From Pseudomonadota bacterium (GTDB lineage: Bacteria; Pseudomonadota; Gammaproteobacteria; Steroidobacterales; MnTg04), in the NCBI GenBank assembly GCA_022572885.1, contig JACZVC010000013.1, positions 1 to 64,000 on the forward strand: 64,000 bases of DNA, in the 5' to 3' direction. The translations under genes were made by a program, and so were the position numbers. Of this stretch, positions 9,769-19,600 are shown piece by piece (the first letter of the stretch is position 1; every line of letters starts with the position of its first letter). The notes beneath the pieces are model-generated. The model made no database searches. It was given only the letters and a program-made list of their open reading frames with translations, and was not told the DNA's origin.

Positions 9769-11856
9769 GTGAAAAGTATTAAGAAGAGTTTTCAGTATGG
9801 TGAGCATGAAGTCACCATCGAAACAGGCGAGATAGCGCGTCAAACGGATGGCGCGGTCCTGGTCAGTGTCGCGGATACCGTAGTCCTGGTAACCGCTGTT
9901 GGCCGGAAGGAAGCTGCAGCAGGCAGGGAGTTCTTTCCGTTGACAGTCAACTATCAGGAAAAAACCTACGCGGCCGGCCGGATACCCGGTGGCTTTTTCA
10001 AGCGCGAAGGGCGGCCCAGCGAGAAAGAAACGCTGACTTGCAGGCTCATTGACCGGCCGATACGTCCGCTGTTTCCCAAAGGTTTTTACAACGAAGTTCA
10101 GGTCGTCGCGACCGTCGTTTCGGTCAACCCCGATGTGGATCCCGATATCCCGGCCATTCTGGGAGCGTCGGCGGCACTGGCGTTGTCCGGTATGCCGTTC
10201 GCTGGTCCGATCGGTGGCGCACGGGTCGGATATATTAACGGCGAGTACGTGCTCAATCCCTCGATGAGCCAGTTGACCGAATCCAAACTGGACCTGGTCG
10301 TAGCGGGTACCGAGCGTGCCGTGCTAATGGTCGAATCGGAAGCGGATTGTCTAGACGAAGAGGTGATGCTCGGCGCAGTAATGTTCGGGCATGAGCAAAT
10401 GCAGACGGCGATCAAGGCGATTGCAGAACTTGCGGCCGAAGCCGGCAAACCTGCCTGGGACTGGCAGCCGGCGGAAAAAGACGAAGAACTGGCAAAAGCG
10501 GTGGCCGAACTGGCGAGCGAAAAACTGGCGGCCGCGTACCAGGTTACCGAAAAGCAGGCGCGGTATTCGCAGGTAGGTGAAATCCGGGATGCCGTGGTCG
10601 AGGGACTGAGCGACGGCGATGACGCACGCTGGGATGCAGGAGATGTCGCAGGCGAGTTCAAATCGCTGGAGAGCAAGGTCGTACGCTCACGCGTCCTGGC
10701 TGGAGAGGCCAGGATAGACGGACGCGATACGACGACTGTCCGGCCGATCCATGTCCGGGTCGGTGTGTTGCCGCGAACCCATGGTTCAGCGTTGTTCACC
10801 CGCGGTGAGACGCAGGCAATCGTGGTGACCACGCTGGGGACCGGACGCGATGCGCAAATCATCGACGCGCTCGAAGGCGAGCGTCGCGAACGCTTCATGC
10901 TGCAGTACAATTTCCCGCCGTATTGTGTCGGTGAAACCGGTTTTATGGGCTCGCCAAAACGACGCGAGATTGGCCACGGCCGGCTTGCCAAGCGCGGAAT
11001 TATGGCGGTCATGCCCGATCTGGATGAATTTCCGTATGTGATTCGCGTGGTATCGGAGATCACCGAGTCAAACGGCTCCAGTTCCATGGCTTCCGTTTGC
11101 GGCACCAGCCTGTCGCTGATGGACGCCGGTGTGCCGGTCAAGGCGCCGGTTGCCGGTGTTGCCATGGGACTGATCAAGGAAGGGGATAAATACGTCGTGC
11201 TGACCGATATTCTCGGCGACGAAGATCACCTGGGCGACATGGATTTCAAGGTAGCGGGTACCACGGATGGGATAACCGCTTTGCAAATGGACATCAAGAT
11301 CGACGGGATTACCCGGGACATCATGGAAGGCGCATTGGCCCAGGCCAAAGATGGCCGTCTTCATATTCTTGGGGAGATGGCCAAGGTTATCGATCAGCCG
11401 CGTAAGGAAATGTCTGAATGGGCGCCCAGCATCATCACCATGCACATCGATCCCGAGAAGATTCGCGATGTCATCGGTAAAGGCGGCAGCGTTATTCGCC
11501 AGATTACCGAAGAGACGGGCGCCACTATCGATATCGAAAACGATGGCACGATCAAGATTGCTTCCGTTGAAGGTCTTTCCGGCCAGGAGGCTCGCAGGCG
11601 GATCGAACTGATCACCGCCGAGGTCGAGGTTGGCAAGATCTATGATGGCAAGGTGGCCCGGTTGATGGACTTCGGGGCGTTTGTCACGATTCTGCCGGGC
11701 AAAGACGGCTTGGTGCACATCTCCCAGATCTCGGAAGAGCGCGTCGAAAAAGTCAGCGACAAGTTGTCCGAAGGTGACAATATCCGGGTCAAGGTACTCG
11801 AGGTGGATCGCCAGGGCCGCGTTCGCCTGAGCATGCGTAACCTGGATGCTGAATAG
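9769..11856 (+). CDS. pnp: Polyribonucleotide nucleotidyltransferase (PNPase)
   Basis: PNPase is the phosphorolytic 3'-5' exoribonuclease of the RNA degradosome. The 695-residue protein has two RNase PH domains ([36 protein letters not shown]), a KH domain ([20 protein letters not shown]) and a C-terminal S1 domain ([20 protein letters not shown]). The start is GTG at 9769 after GAAGG; an overlapping ATG one frame away is followed at once by TGA. The rpsO-pnp gap has no long stem-loop like the RNase III site that controls pnp in E. coli. Confidence 0.98.
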   Translation: MKSIKKSFQYGEHEVTIETGEIARQTDGAVLVSVADTVVLVTAVGRKEAAAGREFFPLTVNYQEKTYAAGRIPGGFFKREGRPSEKETLTCRLIDRPIRPLFPKGFYNEVQVVATVVSVNPDVDPDIPAILGASAALALSGMPFAGPIGGARVGYINGEYVLNPSMSQLTESKLDLVVAGTERAVLMVESEADCLDEEVMLGAVMFGHEQMQTAIKAIAELAAEAGKPAWDWQPAEKDEELAKAVAELASEKLAAAYQVTEKQARYSQVGEIRDAVVEGLSDGDDARWDAGDVAGEFKSLESKVVRSRVLAGEARIDGRDTTTVRPIHVRVGVLPRTHGSALFTRGETQAIVVTTLGTGRDAQIIDALEGERRERFMLQYNFPPYCVGETGFMGSPKRREIGHGRLAKRGIMAVMPDLDEFPYVIRVVSEITESNGSSSMASVCGTSLSLMDAGVPVKAPVAGVAMGLIKEGDKYVVLTDILGDEDHLGDMDFKVAGTTDGITALQMDIKIDGITRDIMEGALAQAKDGRLHILGEMAKVIDQPRKEMSEWAPSIITMHIDPEKIRDVIGKGGSVIRQITEETGATIDIENDGTIKIASVEGLSGQEARRRIELITAEVEVGKIYDGKVARLMDFGAFVTILPGKDGLVHISQISEERVEKVSDKLSEGDNIRVKVLEVDRQGRVRLSMRNLDAE

Positions 11857-11886
11857 GCATTCGCCAGCAGAACCAGGCAAGACACG

Positions 11887-11911
11887 AAAAGGAGCCGGGA
11901 GGCTCCTTTTT
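11887..11911 (+). terminator. Intrinsic terminator after pnp
   Basis: AAAAGGAGCC (11887-11896) pairs with GGCTCCTTTT (11901-11910) around a GGGA loop and ends in a T-run. It closes the rimP-pnp transcription unit. Confidence 0.9.
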
Positions 11912-11994
11912 CGTCTGTAGACCTCAATCAGATCAATCATGCCTCTATGGGTTAAAATAACTCTCAGCAACAGACAGGATCGTTTGCATTCTGG

Positions 11995-13707
11995 ATGGCA
12001 AAAAAAATTAAACCGCTTGTCTCCTTATTCAGAGAACTAAAGCGCCGCAAGGTGTTTGAAGCGGGTGCGTTCTATGCCGCTGGCGCCTGGCTGGTTGTCG
12101 AAGCTGTCTCCGTTGTGGTGCAGACCTATAAAGCGCCCGCCTGGGTAATGCAGGTGCTGGTCGCGCTCGCTTTCGCGGGATTCCCGGTAACGTTGATACT
12201 TTCCTGGTTCTTCAAGTTCGGCCAAAAAGGTATTTCACGCGACGAGGCAGGGAAGGTGGAGTATCAGGACGGGTTGTCAGCTGATCATGCTGCTGTGCCA
12301 GGTTCAATAGCGGTATTGCCTTTTGGCAACATGAGCACAGGCTCGGATAACGATTATTTTGCCGATGGATTAACCGAAGTCCTGATAGCCAAGCTCGCGG
12401 GTATTCAGTCTCTGCGTGTTATTTCGCGCACAACGATCATGCGATACCGGGAAACCAAGAAAGACTTGCGGCAAATTGGCCGCGAACTCCAGGTTGCGCA
12501 CATTATTGAAGGATCGGTATTGCTGTCGGATCAGAGCGTGCAAGTCGTCGTGCAGTTGATCGACCCGTTGACCGACCACCATCGCTGGGCCGAGACCTAT
12601 ACCCGACCCGTGCAGGATTTTATTGGATTGCTAAACGAAATCGCTTGCATTGTTTCGGTTGAAATCGGCGCGCGGATTAGCACGGCAGAGCAGAAACGTC
12701 TGGATTCCGCTGCACCAGTCGATTCCAGGACTCTCAGGTCATATCTGAAAGGCCGCCATTTCTTCAGCAAGCGCACGCAACCGGGGTTTCAGGCTGCGTT
12801 GCAGTATTTTTCAGATGCGATCGGACAAGAAGCAGACCACGTGCCCAGCCTGGTCGGAATGGGAGAGGTCTTCCTGCTCCAGGGAATCTACGGATCCTTG
12901 CCGGCCAGCGAGTGTTTTCCTCAGGCAAAGCATTATTTTGAAGCAGCCTTGCGCCTGGATGACAAAGAGTATGCCGCGTTGTCAGGCATGGCAGCAGTAA
13001 AGATGTTTTTCGAATGGGACTTCGTTTCCGCCCGTTCCATTTTTCAAGCCAGCATTGCGCAAAATCCCAGTCAGATTATAGGCAGGATAGGGCTGGGTGA
13101 TTTATTGGTGGTCGTCGGCGAGCAACAAGGGGCTATGGAGCAGATTCATACAGCCTTGCGGCTGGACCCGTTGGACGTGGGCGTATCGATGAATGTCGGC
13201 GATTTTCTTTTTTTCGGCCGCAAGTATGAACAAGCCATTGCACAATGGGAAAAGACGCTGGGGATCGCCGAGCATTTTGTACCGGCATACCTGAGACTGG
13301 CAGAAGCTTATGCGTTCCGGGGTGAATCGCTGGCCGCAAGGAAGCACATAAAGCGGGCAATGGAGCTTGATAGCGGGAACATCCAGGTTCTGGTCAGCGC
13401 CGTTTTTGTGTCTGCAGTGACCGGCGAGCATGGCAAAGCGAATTCGCAACTTGAAGAACTGCTGGCGCTGAGCGCTGAACGATATGTTGCACCCTGGGTA
13501 TTCGCCCGCGCATACGCAGCGATGTGCGATACCGAGAAAGCGTATGAATGGCTGGACCGCTCGATCAATGACAGACACGGAGCGGTAATTTTTCTTGGGG
13601 TCAATCCGGCCTTCGACAACATCAGGACCCAGCCCGGGTTTAGCGATTTTCTTGACCGCATCGGTATCGCAGATGGCGGCGGTCTGGCCGCCAATACGAC
13701 AGACTAG
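11995..13707 (+). CDS. Membrane-anchored TolB-like / tetratricopeptide repeat protein
   Basis: This 570-residue protein begins RELKRRKVFEAGAFYAAGAW with two membrane segments at about 22-44 and 51-72. A TolB-N/FlgO-like domain follows at about 102-235 (SIAVLPFGNMSTGSDNDYFA, DGLTEVLIAKLAG, HIIEGSVLLSDQSVQVVVQL). The rest is helical TPR repeats to about 540 (EAALRLDDKEYAALSGMAAV; AIAQWEKTLGIAEHFVPAYL). Such proteins are often annotated as adenylate-cyclase-like or TPR proteins, but no cyclase or DNA-binding domain is present here. The role is unknown; a scaffold facing the periplasm or cytoplasm is plausible. It stands alone after the pnp terminator, convergent with phaR. Confidence 0.85.
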   Translation: MAKKIKPLVSLFRELKRRKVFEAGAFYAAGAWLVVEAVSVVVQTYKAPAWVMQVLVALAFAGFPVTLILSWFFKFGQKGISRDEAGKVEYQDGLSADHAAVPGSIAVLPFGNMSTGSDNDYFADGLTEVLIAKLAGIQSLRVISRTTIMRYRETKKDLRQIGRELQVAHIIEGSVLLSDQSVQVVVQLIDPLTDHHRWAETYTRPVQDFIGLLNEIACIVSVEIGARISTAEQKRLDSAAPVDSRTLRSYLKGRHFFSKRTQPGFQAALQYFSDAIGQEADHVPSLVGMGEVFLLQGIYGSLPASECFPQAKHYFEAALRLDDKEYAALSGMAAVKMFFEWDFVSARSIFQASIAQNPSQIIGRIGLGDLLVVVGEQQGAMEQIHTALRLDPLDVGVSMNVGDFLFFGRKYEQAIAQWEKTLGIAEHFVPAYLRLAEAYAFRGESLAARKHIKRAMELDSGNIQVLVSAVFVSAVTGEHGKANSQLEELLALSAERYVAPWVFARAYAAMCDTEKAYEWLDRSINDRHGAVIFLGVNPAFDNIRTQPGFSDFLDRIGIADGGGLAANTTD

Positions 13708-13754
13708 CAGGCTGTTGAAAGGCGGTCAGAATTTCTGCTAAGCGTGTGGGCTTG

Positions 13755-14285
13755 CTATGCAGCCGGACGGTCATTGCTGTTGTCGTCATCCTTATCGTGG
13801 TGGCGTTTGTCTCGATCGTTTCCCTGCCCACCGATGTCGGTCAGCGTGCGAAAAATCTCGTTTTGCACTGACTTCCAGCGCTCATAATTTTTTTGTGCAA
13901 TATCCGTCATTACGCCAACCGGATCCACGCCGACCACATCTTTTACCTTATCCCGGATCTGTTGTTGCTGGGTCATAAACAGGCGCAGGCTCTGTTCCAG
14001 GTAGCTGCTCATCATACTTTGCATCGTGCCGCCATAAGACCGAATGACCTGCGCCAGGAAGTCCTGGCTCATGACCGGTTCACCATGCCCTTCCTGGTCG
14101 GCGATCACCTGCAATAAAATGCTTCGGGTAATATCTTCCTGTGATTTTTTGTCGATGACGACAAATTCGGTTTTTTCGAGAACCAGCCGGCGGATGTCAG
14201 CCAAAGTGATGTATCGACTTTCTTCGGTGTCGTATAGTCTGCGGTTCGGGTATTTTTTTATTATTCGGCTGCTGCTGTCATTCAT
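13755..14285 (-). CDS. phaR: Polyhydroxyalkanoate synthesis repressor PhaR-type regulator
   Basis: PhaR represses phasin and polyhydroxyalkanoate genes and binds PHA granules. The 176-residue product has the PHB/PHA accumulation regulator DNA-binding domain at the N-terminus (IIKKYPNRRLYDTEESRYIT, residues 8-27) and the accumulation domain (GEPVMSQDFLAQVIRSYGG). A Gln/Met-rich helical region and an Asp/Asn/Arg-rich tail follow. No PHA synthase or phasin gene lies nearby, so its targets must be elsewhere. Confidence 0.9.
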   Translation of the reverse strand: MNDSSSRIIKKYPNRRLYDTEESRYITLADIRRLVLEKTEFVVIDKKSQEDITRSILLQVIADQEGHGEPVMSQDFLAQVIRSYGGTMQSMMSSYLEQSLRLFMTQQQQIRDKVKDVVGVDPVGVMTDIAQKNYERWKSVQNEIFRTLTDIGGQGNDRDKRHHDKDDDNSNDRPAA

Positions 14286-14418
14286 TTTTTTCTCTTTCTG
14301 GAGAACGGATCAAGAATTGCCGCAATTTTGCTCTGCCGTGATGCTGCACCGGGTTGCACAAAGGAATCTGGTTTGCTCGAAGCATAGTACATTTTTGTGC
14401 GATACGGAAAAATATTCG

Positions 14419-15342
14419 CTAGCCTGCATTTTTTACTAAGCCCGCATCCCTGATTAGGCTTGGTCGCCAGTTTGCTATTGCCCACTCCAGGATTTCTGTA
14501 TTCAGCGCCTTTGAGAGCTCGGCAGGCGGGTTTTGATGCAGAAATGCCAGGGCGGAAAGTAACGAATCAGACAAGGTTTTGTCGGTGAGTGGGTGGGCGC
14601 CGGTTTGTTTGCTCAGTTTTTGGCCGGTGTTGTTTAACACGACCGGCAAGTGCATATAGGCCGGCCTGGGGTAGCCCAGAACCGATTGCAGGTAAGCCTG
14701 GCGGCCGGTATTGTCCAGCAGGTCCGCGCCGCGGACCACATGGGTTATGGCTTGCTGAAAATCGTCGACAACCACCGCCAGCTGGTACGCAGGCAGGCCA
14801 TCGCGGCGCTTTACGATGAAATCGCCGCACTGTGTGGCCAGGTTTTCCATAAAATTGCCGTAAATCCGGTCCGTGTATCCAATATGTACGCCGCTGGTTT
14901 TGATTCTCAGGCTGTGGGCCTGGTCGTTTCCTGGTGTCCGGGTCACGCAGGTTCCGGGGTAAATGCCGGCCGCATGACCAGGTTCGCCAACCGTTTTCCT
15001 CATTGATTTCCTGGAGCAAACACAGCGATAGAGCAGTTGCTGTTCGATCAGCGACTCCAGGGCGCGATCGAAATATGCCAGGCGCTGACCCTGGTATATA
15101 ACCTCCCCATCCCAGTGCAGTCCCAGTGCGTCAAGAGTTCCTTTGATGCTGTCGGCTGCACCGGGGCGCTCCCGTGGGGGATCGATATCCTCGATCCGCA
15201 ACAGCCAGGTTCCCTTGTTGGCACGTGCATCGAGCCAGCTTCCCAATGCGGTAACCAGAGAACCGAAATGCAGCGGGCCAGTGGGGGAGGGAGCAAACCG
15301 GCCGATATAGCCCGCAAACAAATCGGGGCCCTGAGAATTCAT
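14419..15342 (-). CDS. gluQ: Glutamyl-Q tRNA(Asp) synthetase
   Basis: GluQ-RS attaches glutamate to queuosine 34 of tRNA-Asp. The product resembles the catalytic half of GluRS: YIGRFAPSPTGPLHFGSLVT (HIGH-like), WLLRIEDIDPPRERPGA, a zinc site with CVC and YPGTC as in E. coli YadB, DFIVKRRDGLPAYQLAVVVD, and KLSKQ. It lacks the anticodon-binding domain. The ATG at 15342 gives 307 residues, against 308 in E. coli; an ATG at 15369 is possible but has no ribosome-binding site. The 15342 ATG lies in the loop of the terminator-like hairpin after dksA, and the gene is read from the dksA side. Confidence 0.92.
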   Translation of the reverse strand: MNSQGPDLFAGYIGRFAPSPTGPLHFGSLVTALGSWLDARANKGTWLLRIEDIDPPRERPGAADSIKGTLDALGLHWDGEVIYQGQRLAYFDRALESLIEQQLLYRCVCSRKSMRKTVGEPGHAAGIYPGTCVTRTPGNDQAHSLRIKTSGVHIGYTDRIYGNFMENLATQCGDFIVKRRDGLPAYQLAVVVDDFQQAITHVVRGADLLDNTGRQAYLQSVLGYPRPAYMHLPVVLNNTGQKLSKQTGAHPLTDKTLSDSLLSALAFLHQNPPAELSKALNTEILEWAIANWRPSLIRDAGLVKNAG

Positions 15343-15354
15343 CTCAGAGCCCCG
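15324..15354 (-). terminator. Terminator-like hairpin between dksA and gluQ
   Basis: On the minus strand CGGGGCTCTGAG pairs with CTCAGGGCCCCG (12 pairs, one G-U) around a seven-base loop, ATGAATT. A modest T-rich stretch (ATTTGTTT) follows. The loop holds the probable gluQ start codon. A terminator between dksA and gluQ is known to limit gluQ expression in Shigella. Confidence 0.75.
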
Positions 15355-15379
15355 ATGATGCTTTGCCATTCGAACTGAG

Positions 15380-16099
15380 TCAGCGATAGCGGTCGTCCCG
15401 ATCCCGGTATTGACGTTCCGCCATTTCGCGGCGCTCCTGTGCATCGAGACACAGTGTTGCAACCGGGCGCGCCTCAAGTCGTTTCAGCCCGATTTCGTCG
15501 CCGGTCTCATCGCAATAGCCGTAGCTGCCTTCCTCGATGCGGGTCAGAGCCTGTGAAATCTTTCGGATCAGCTTGCGTTCGCGATCCCGTGTTCTGAGTT
15601 CGAGGCCGAATTCCGATTCCTGGGTCGCACGGTCATTCGGATCGGGAAAGTTCGCGGCCTCGTCTTTCATGTGATCGACAGTCCGGTCGACTTCTTCCAT
15701 CAACGCCTGCCGCCAGGCCTTCAGGATATTCCTGAAGTGTCCAAGCTGGCCAGCGTTCATATATTGCTCGCCGCGTTTGGCTTTGTAAGGCTGGAAACCG
15801 TGTAAGGGTCCAGTCATCAATTGATTACGCCGTGTCCCGGTCTTGGCCGCGGCCTTTTTCCTTGCTTTCTTTTTGGCGGTTGTCTTTTTCGCCAGCTTTT
15901 TCTTGCCAGCGGCTTTTCTCTTAGCGGTTTTTTTGGTCGCCGTTTTTCTTATCGGCTTAGTTTTCTTGCCAACCTTCCTGGTCGTTTTCCTGGGGCTCTT
16001 TTTTTTGCTCGCCTTTTTTTTGGCAGCATTTTTAGCAGCGGTTTTTTTCCTGGCGGGCAATGCGCTATCTCCATCTTCGGCAAATGCCGAACGCGGCAT
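15380..16099 (-). CDS. dksA: DksA-type RNA polymerase-binding factor with Lys/Ala-rich N-terminal tail
   Basis: DksA binds the RNA polymerase secondary channel and, with ppGpp, adjusts rRNA and amino-acid promoters. From about residue 100 on, the protein is a normal DksA: coiled coil (FRNILKAWRQALMEEVDRTV) with the tip motif DPNDRATQE, then the zinc-finger region. Only two of the four zinc cysteines remain (YGYCDETG and ATLCLDAQE, i.e. C-x2-T and C-x2-A), like Pseudomonas DksA2. The first 95 residues are Lys/Ala-rich and resemble histone H1 tails. The ATG at 16099 overlaps a -10 box; the TTG at 16060, eight bases after GGAG, may be the true start. Confidence 0.93.
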   Translation of the reverse strand: MPRSAFAEDGDSALPARKKTAAKNAAKKKASKKKSPRKTTRKVGKKTKPIRKTATKKTAKRKAAGKKKLAKKTTAKKKARKKAAAKTGTRRNQLMTGPLHGFQPYKAKRGEQYMNAGQLGHFRNILKAWRQALMEEVDRTVDHMKDEAANFPDPNDRATQESEFGLELRTRDRERKLIRKISQALTRIEEGSYGYCDETGDEIGLKRLEARPVATLCLDAQERREMAERQYRDRDDRYR

Positions 16100-16125
16100 T
16101 ATACAACCCCCGCAGCCACTGTCCA
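16098..16125 (-). promoter_or_regulatory. Promoter of dksA
   Basis: On the minus strand TGGACA (16125-16120) and TATAAT (16103-16098) are 16 bases apart. The -10 overlaps the annotated ATG, so transcripts from here would start inside the first codons. An inverted repeat (AATGCCG, four bases, CGGCATT; 16083-16100) covers the -10/start region and could be an operator. Confidence 0.6.
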
Positions 16126-16159
16126 GAGGCAGCTTTTCGCAAAAAAAACAGCTTTAATA

Positions 16160-16615
16160 TCAGGGGGTTGCAGTCCGCATGGGCGCCTGCCATCCGGGTT
16201 TTCGGTGTTCTGCGACGACGGTGGTATAAATGCCGCCCCGCACATTGAATTCGGCGGTCAGACACATGTATCGGGGTTCGATCGCGGCGACACAATCGTC
16301 GAGAATCTGGTTGGTCACGGTTTCGTGGAATGCGCCCTCGTTGCGATATGACCAAATATAATTCTTCAATGATTTCAATTCAATACATAGCTTATCAGGA
16401 ATATACTCGAAGTTTAGAGTCGCAAAGTCGGGTTGTCCGGTCTTTGGGCACAGGCAGCTAAACTCCGGAACCCGAATCCGAATGGTGTAGTCGCGGGCGG
16501 GGTTCGGGTTGGCGAAGGTTTCAAGACCCCGGACGGGGCGCGCCGGCTTGGATTTTTGCGGGTTTAAGGGCATCGGGATCGGCTCCTCCGAATCGGGCAA
16601 GCAAGGCGTATTCAT
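16160..16615 (-). CDS. queF: NADPH-dependent 7-cyano-7-deazaguanine reductase
   Basis: QueF reduces preQ0 to preQ1 in queuosine synthesis. The 151-residue protein is the short (unimodular) type. It has the catalytic cysteine segment [20 protein letters not shown], the NADPH-binding QueF motif [20 protein letters not shown], and VRGGIYTTV near the end. It lies upstream of dksA on the same strand, with gluQ, which acts later on the same modification, on the other side. Confidence 0.95.
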   Translation of the reverse strand: MNTPCLPDSEEPIPMPLNPQKSKPARPVRGLETFANPNPARDYTIRIRVPEFSCLCPKTGQPDFATLNFEYIPDKLCIELKSLKNYIWSYRNEGAFHETVTNQILDDCVAAIEPRYMCLTAEFNVRGGIYTTVVAEHRKPGWQAPMRTATP

Positions 16616-16684
16616 TCAACAATAATTACTTTACACTACCGCTAATCAAGGAACCATCAGCCTCAGGGATTGGCGTCAGGGCAT

Positions 16685-19600
16685 ATGCGACTCAGCAAAA
16701 TCAAGCTGGCGGGTTTTAAGTCTTTCGTAGACCCAATCACGATCTTTTTTCCAGGCAACCTGACCGGAATCGTTGGCCCGAACGGCTGCGGCAAATCCAA
16801 TGTGATCGATGCCGTGCGCTGGGTGATGGGGGAAAGCTCGGCCAAGAACCTGCGCGGTGATTCCATGGCGGATGTCATTTTTAACGGTTCGAGCGCCCGT
16901 AAACCGGTTGGCACTGCCTCCGTGGAACTGGTATTTGACAATGCGGATGGCGCAATGGGCGGGCAATACGCCAGCTATGCGGAAATCTCCATTCGCCGGG
17001 TCGTATCGCGTGATGGCACTTCCGTCTATTACCTCAATAATGCGCGCTGCCGCAGAAAGGACATCACGGCCGTTTTCCTTGGCACCGGGCTGGGGCCACG
17101 CAGTTATGCCATCATTGAGCAAGGCATGATATCCAGGCTGATCGAGGCCCGACCCGAGGAATTGCGGGTATTCCTCGAGGAAGCGGCGGGTATTTCGAAA
17201 TACAAAGAAAGAAGGCGAGAAACCGAGAACCGGATGCGGAGTACCCGGGAGAATCTCGAACGGTTGCATGACCTGATCGACGAGATCGAAAAACACATCA
17301 AGCACCTGCAGCGCCAGTCAAGAACCGCGAAGCGGTACAAGAATCTGAAGTCGGAGGAAAGAAAGCTGGGCGCCGAACTTATCGCTTTGAAACTGCGTCA
17401 CCTGGATGTCAAGGCAGCCGTGGCCCGAAAGGAAGCCTCCGAAGTAGAAAATCGTTTGCAGGCGGCTGTGTCCGGGCAGCGGGCGGTCGAGGCTAAAATA
17501 GAGGAATTCCGCGACAATCATGATTCCCAAACCGATGTCTTCAACGAGGTTCAGGCGCGCTATTACCAGGTAGGCGCGGAGATCGCCAGGCTTGAGCAAA
17601 ATATTCAGCACGCGCGGGAACTGAAAAAGAGACAGGAAACAGACCTTGAGCAGGCTCGGGCAAACCTGGGCGATATCCAGTCACACATTGTGCAGGACAA
17701 AAGCCGGTTGCATGGACTGGCCGAGGCGCTGGACGAACTGGGTCCGGACCTCGAAAAAGCCCGCCGGCAGGAAGTCGATTCGACAAATGCGTTGCGTGGA
17801 GCAGAACAGGCAATGGCTGACTGGCAGGAGAACTGGGAAAGTTTTGGCCGTGAAAACCATGTTGAGCAAAACCAGGTACAGCTGCACAAAGCGTCTATCG
17901 AGCACCTGGAGAGCCAGCTTTCCCGGATGCTGCAGCAGAAAAACAAAATGGGCCAGGAGCAACTATCGATATCCAATACCGATCTGGAAGAAAAGCTTGC
18001 TGAACTGGTCAAGGAGGAGCAGCAGGCCGAGGTCAAGGCCATGGCTTTGCAGCAGCAATTACAGCAAATCTCCTCACGGGTGGCGCAATTGCGTACCCAA
18101 GACCAGGAATTAACCAGCGAGCTCGACCTGGGCCGGTCGGATCTACAGAAAATCCGCGGTCAGCTGGCTACGCTCGAAGCGATGCAACAGGCAGCGCTGG
18201 GGCAGACCGAGGGTGAAGTCGTTGAATGGCTTGAGGGCAAGAACCTGGGTGACCGCCCGCGACTGGCGCAGGAGCTAGAGGTAGAAGCCGAATGGGAGGC
18301 AGCGGTTGAGACAGTGCTGGGTTCCTACCTGGAAGCGGTTTGCGTCGAGGGAATCGACGCCGTCGCCGAAGTCCTGGGCTCGTTGCAGGCAGGTTCAATC
18401 GCATTTATAGAGCGTAAGAAAGCGGTCGATCCGGTCGCCGACCACACGTTGTTGCTGAGCAAGATTCAAAACGGCTCGGGTCTGGAAGCGCTGCTCGGCG
18501 GCGTCCATGTCGCTGATTCGTTGGAGCAGGCGCTGGCAACCCGGGAAAATTTGGGGCCGGGTGACTCGATCGTTACCAGAGACGGCATCTGGCTTGGCGG
18601 GGGCTGGTTGCGAGTCGCTCGCGCCAAGGATGAGCATTCCAGCGTCATTCATCGTGAGCAACAAATCAGGCTGCTGCGCGAGCAACACGGTGAGTATGCC
18701 GCTCGCGTAACTGGCGACGAGGACAAGCAAGGGGCGGTCAGGCGCGATCTCGATAAACTCGAGTCTGAAAGGGAGGAAGTCCGGGAAGAGGGTGGGCGGC
18801 TGCAACGATTGCACGCAGATTTGTGTGGACAACTGAAAGCGGAGCGGCACCAGGCGGAGCAAACCGCTAGCCGGACGCGCAGCCTGGGAATCGAGCTTGC
18901 GGAAGTATCGCGCGATATCGAAAAAACGACTCAGCAATTGAGAAACTCACGAGCGGCAGTCGAAAGCGGCATCGAGATTCTGGCGGCCTTGGAGGAAAAA
19001 CGCGGCATCCTGGAAGAGCAGCGCGTGGAGCTTCAGTCGAAGTTTGAATCTTCTCGTGAAATTGCGAAAAAAGGTCAGCTCGCATGCCAGGAGATTGCGA
19101 TCAAAGTCGAATCGAGGCGCAGTACCCGCGAATCGGCCAGCGCCAACCTGTCGCGCATGGAAGATCAGCTCCGGGGATTCAGGGACCGTGTCGATGAGCT
19201 CGAGGAACAGCTTCGGGGCGGTGAAGAACCGTTTGTAGAAAGCCGTCAGCGACTCACCGAGTTTTTGGAAAATCGCATAACAGTAGAGCAAAAGCTGGCG
19301 GATGCGAGAAAGCGGCTCGAGGAGATAGAACAAGCGCTTCGCGAACATGAACACGAACGGACCGAGGCTCAGTCAACCGTCGAAGAGATTCGCCAATCGT
19401 CGGATCGGGTGAGGATGACGGTTCGGGAAATCAGTGTGCGACAGGAAGGTGTCAGCGAACAATTTGACGAAACCGGTTTTTCGATCGACGAAATTACCAG
19501 CGAAATACCGGATGACGCCAGTGTAGAACAGTGGGATGAGCAGTTGGAACGCCTGGCGAGTCGGATAAACCGTCTTGGACCGATCAACCTGGCCGCCATT

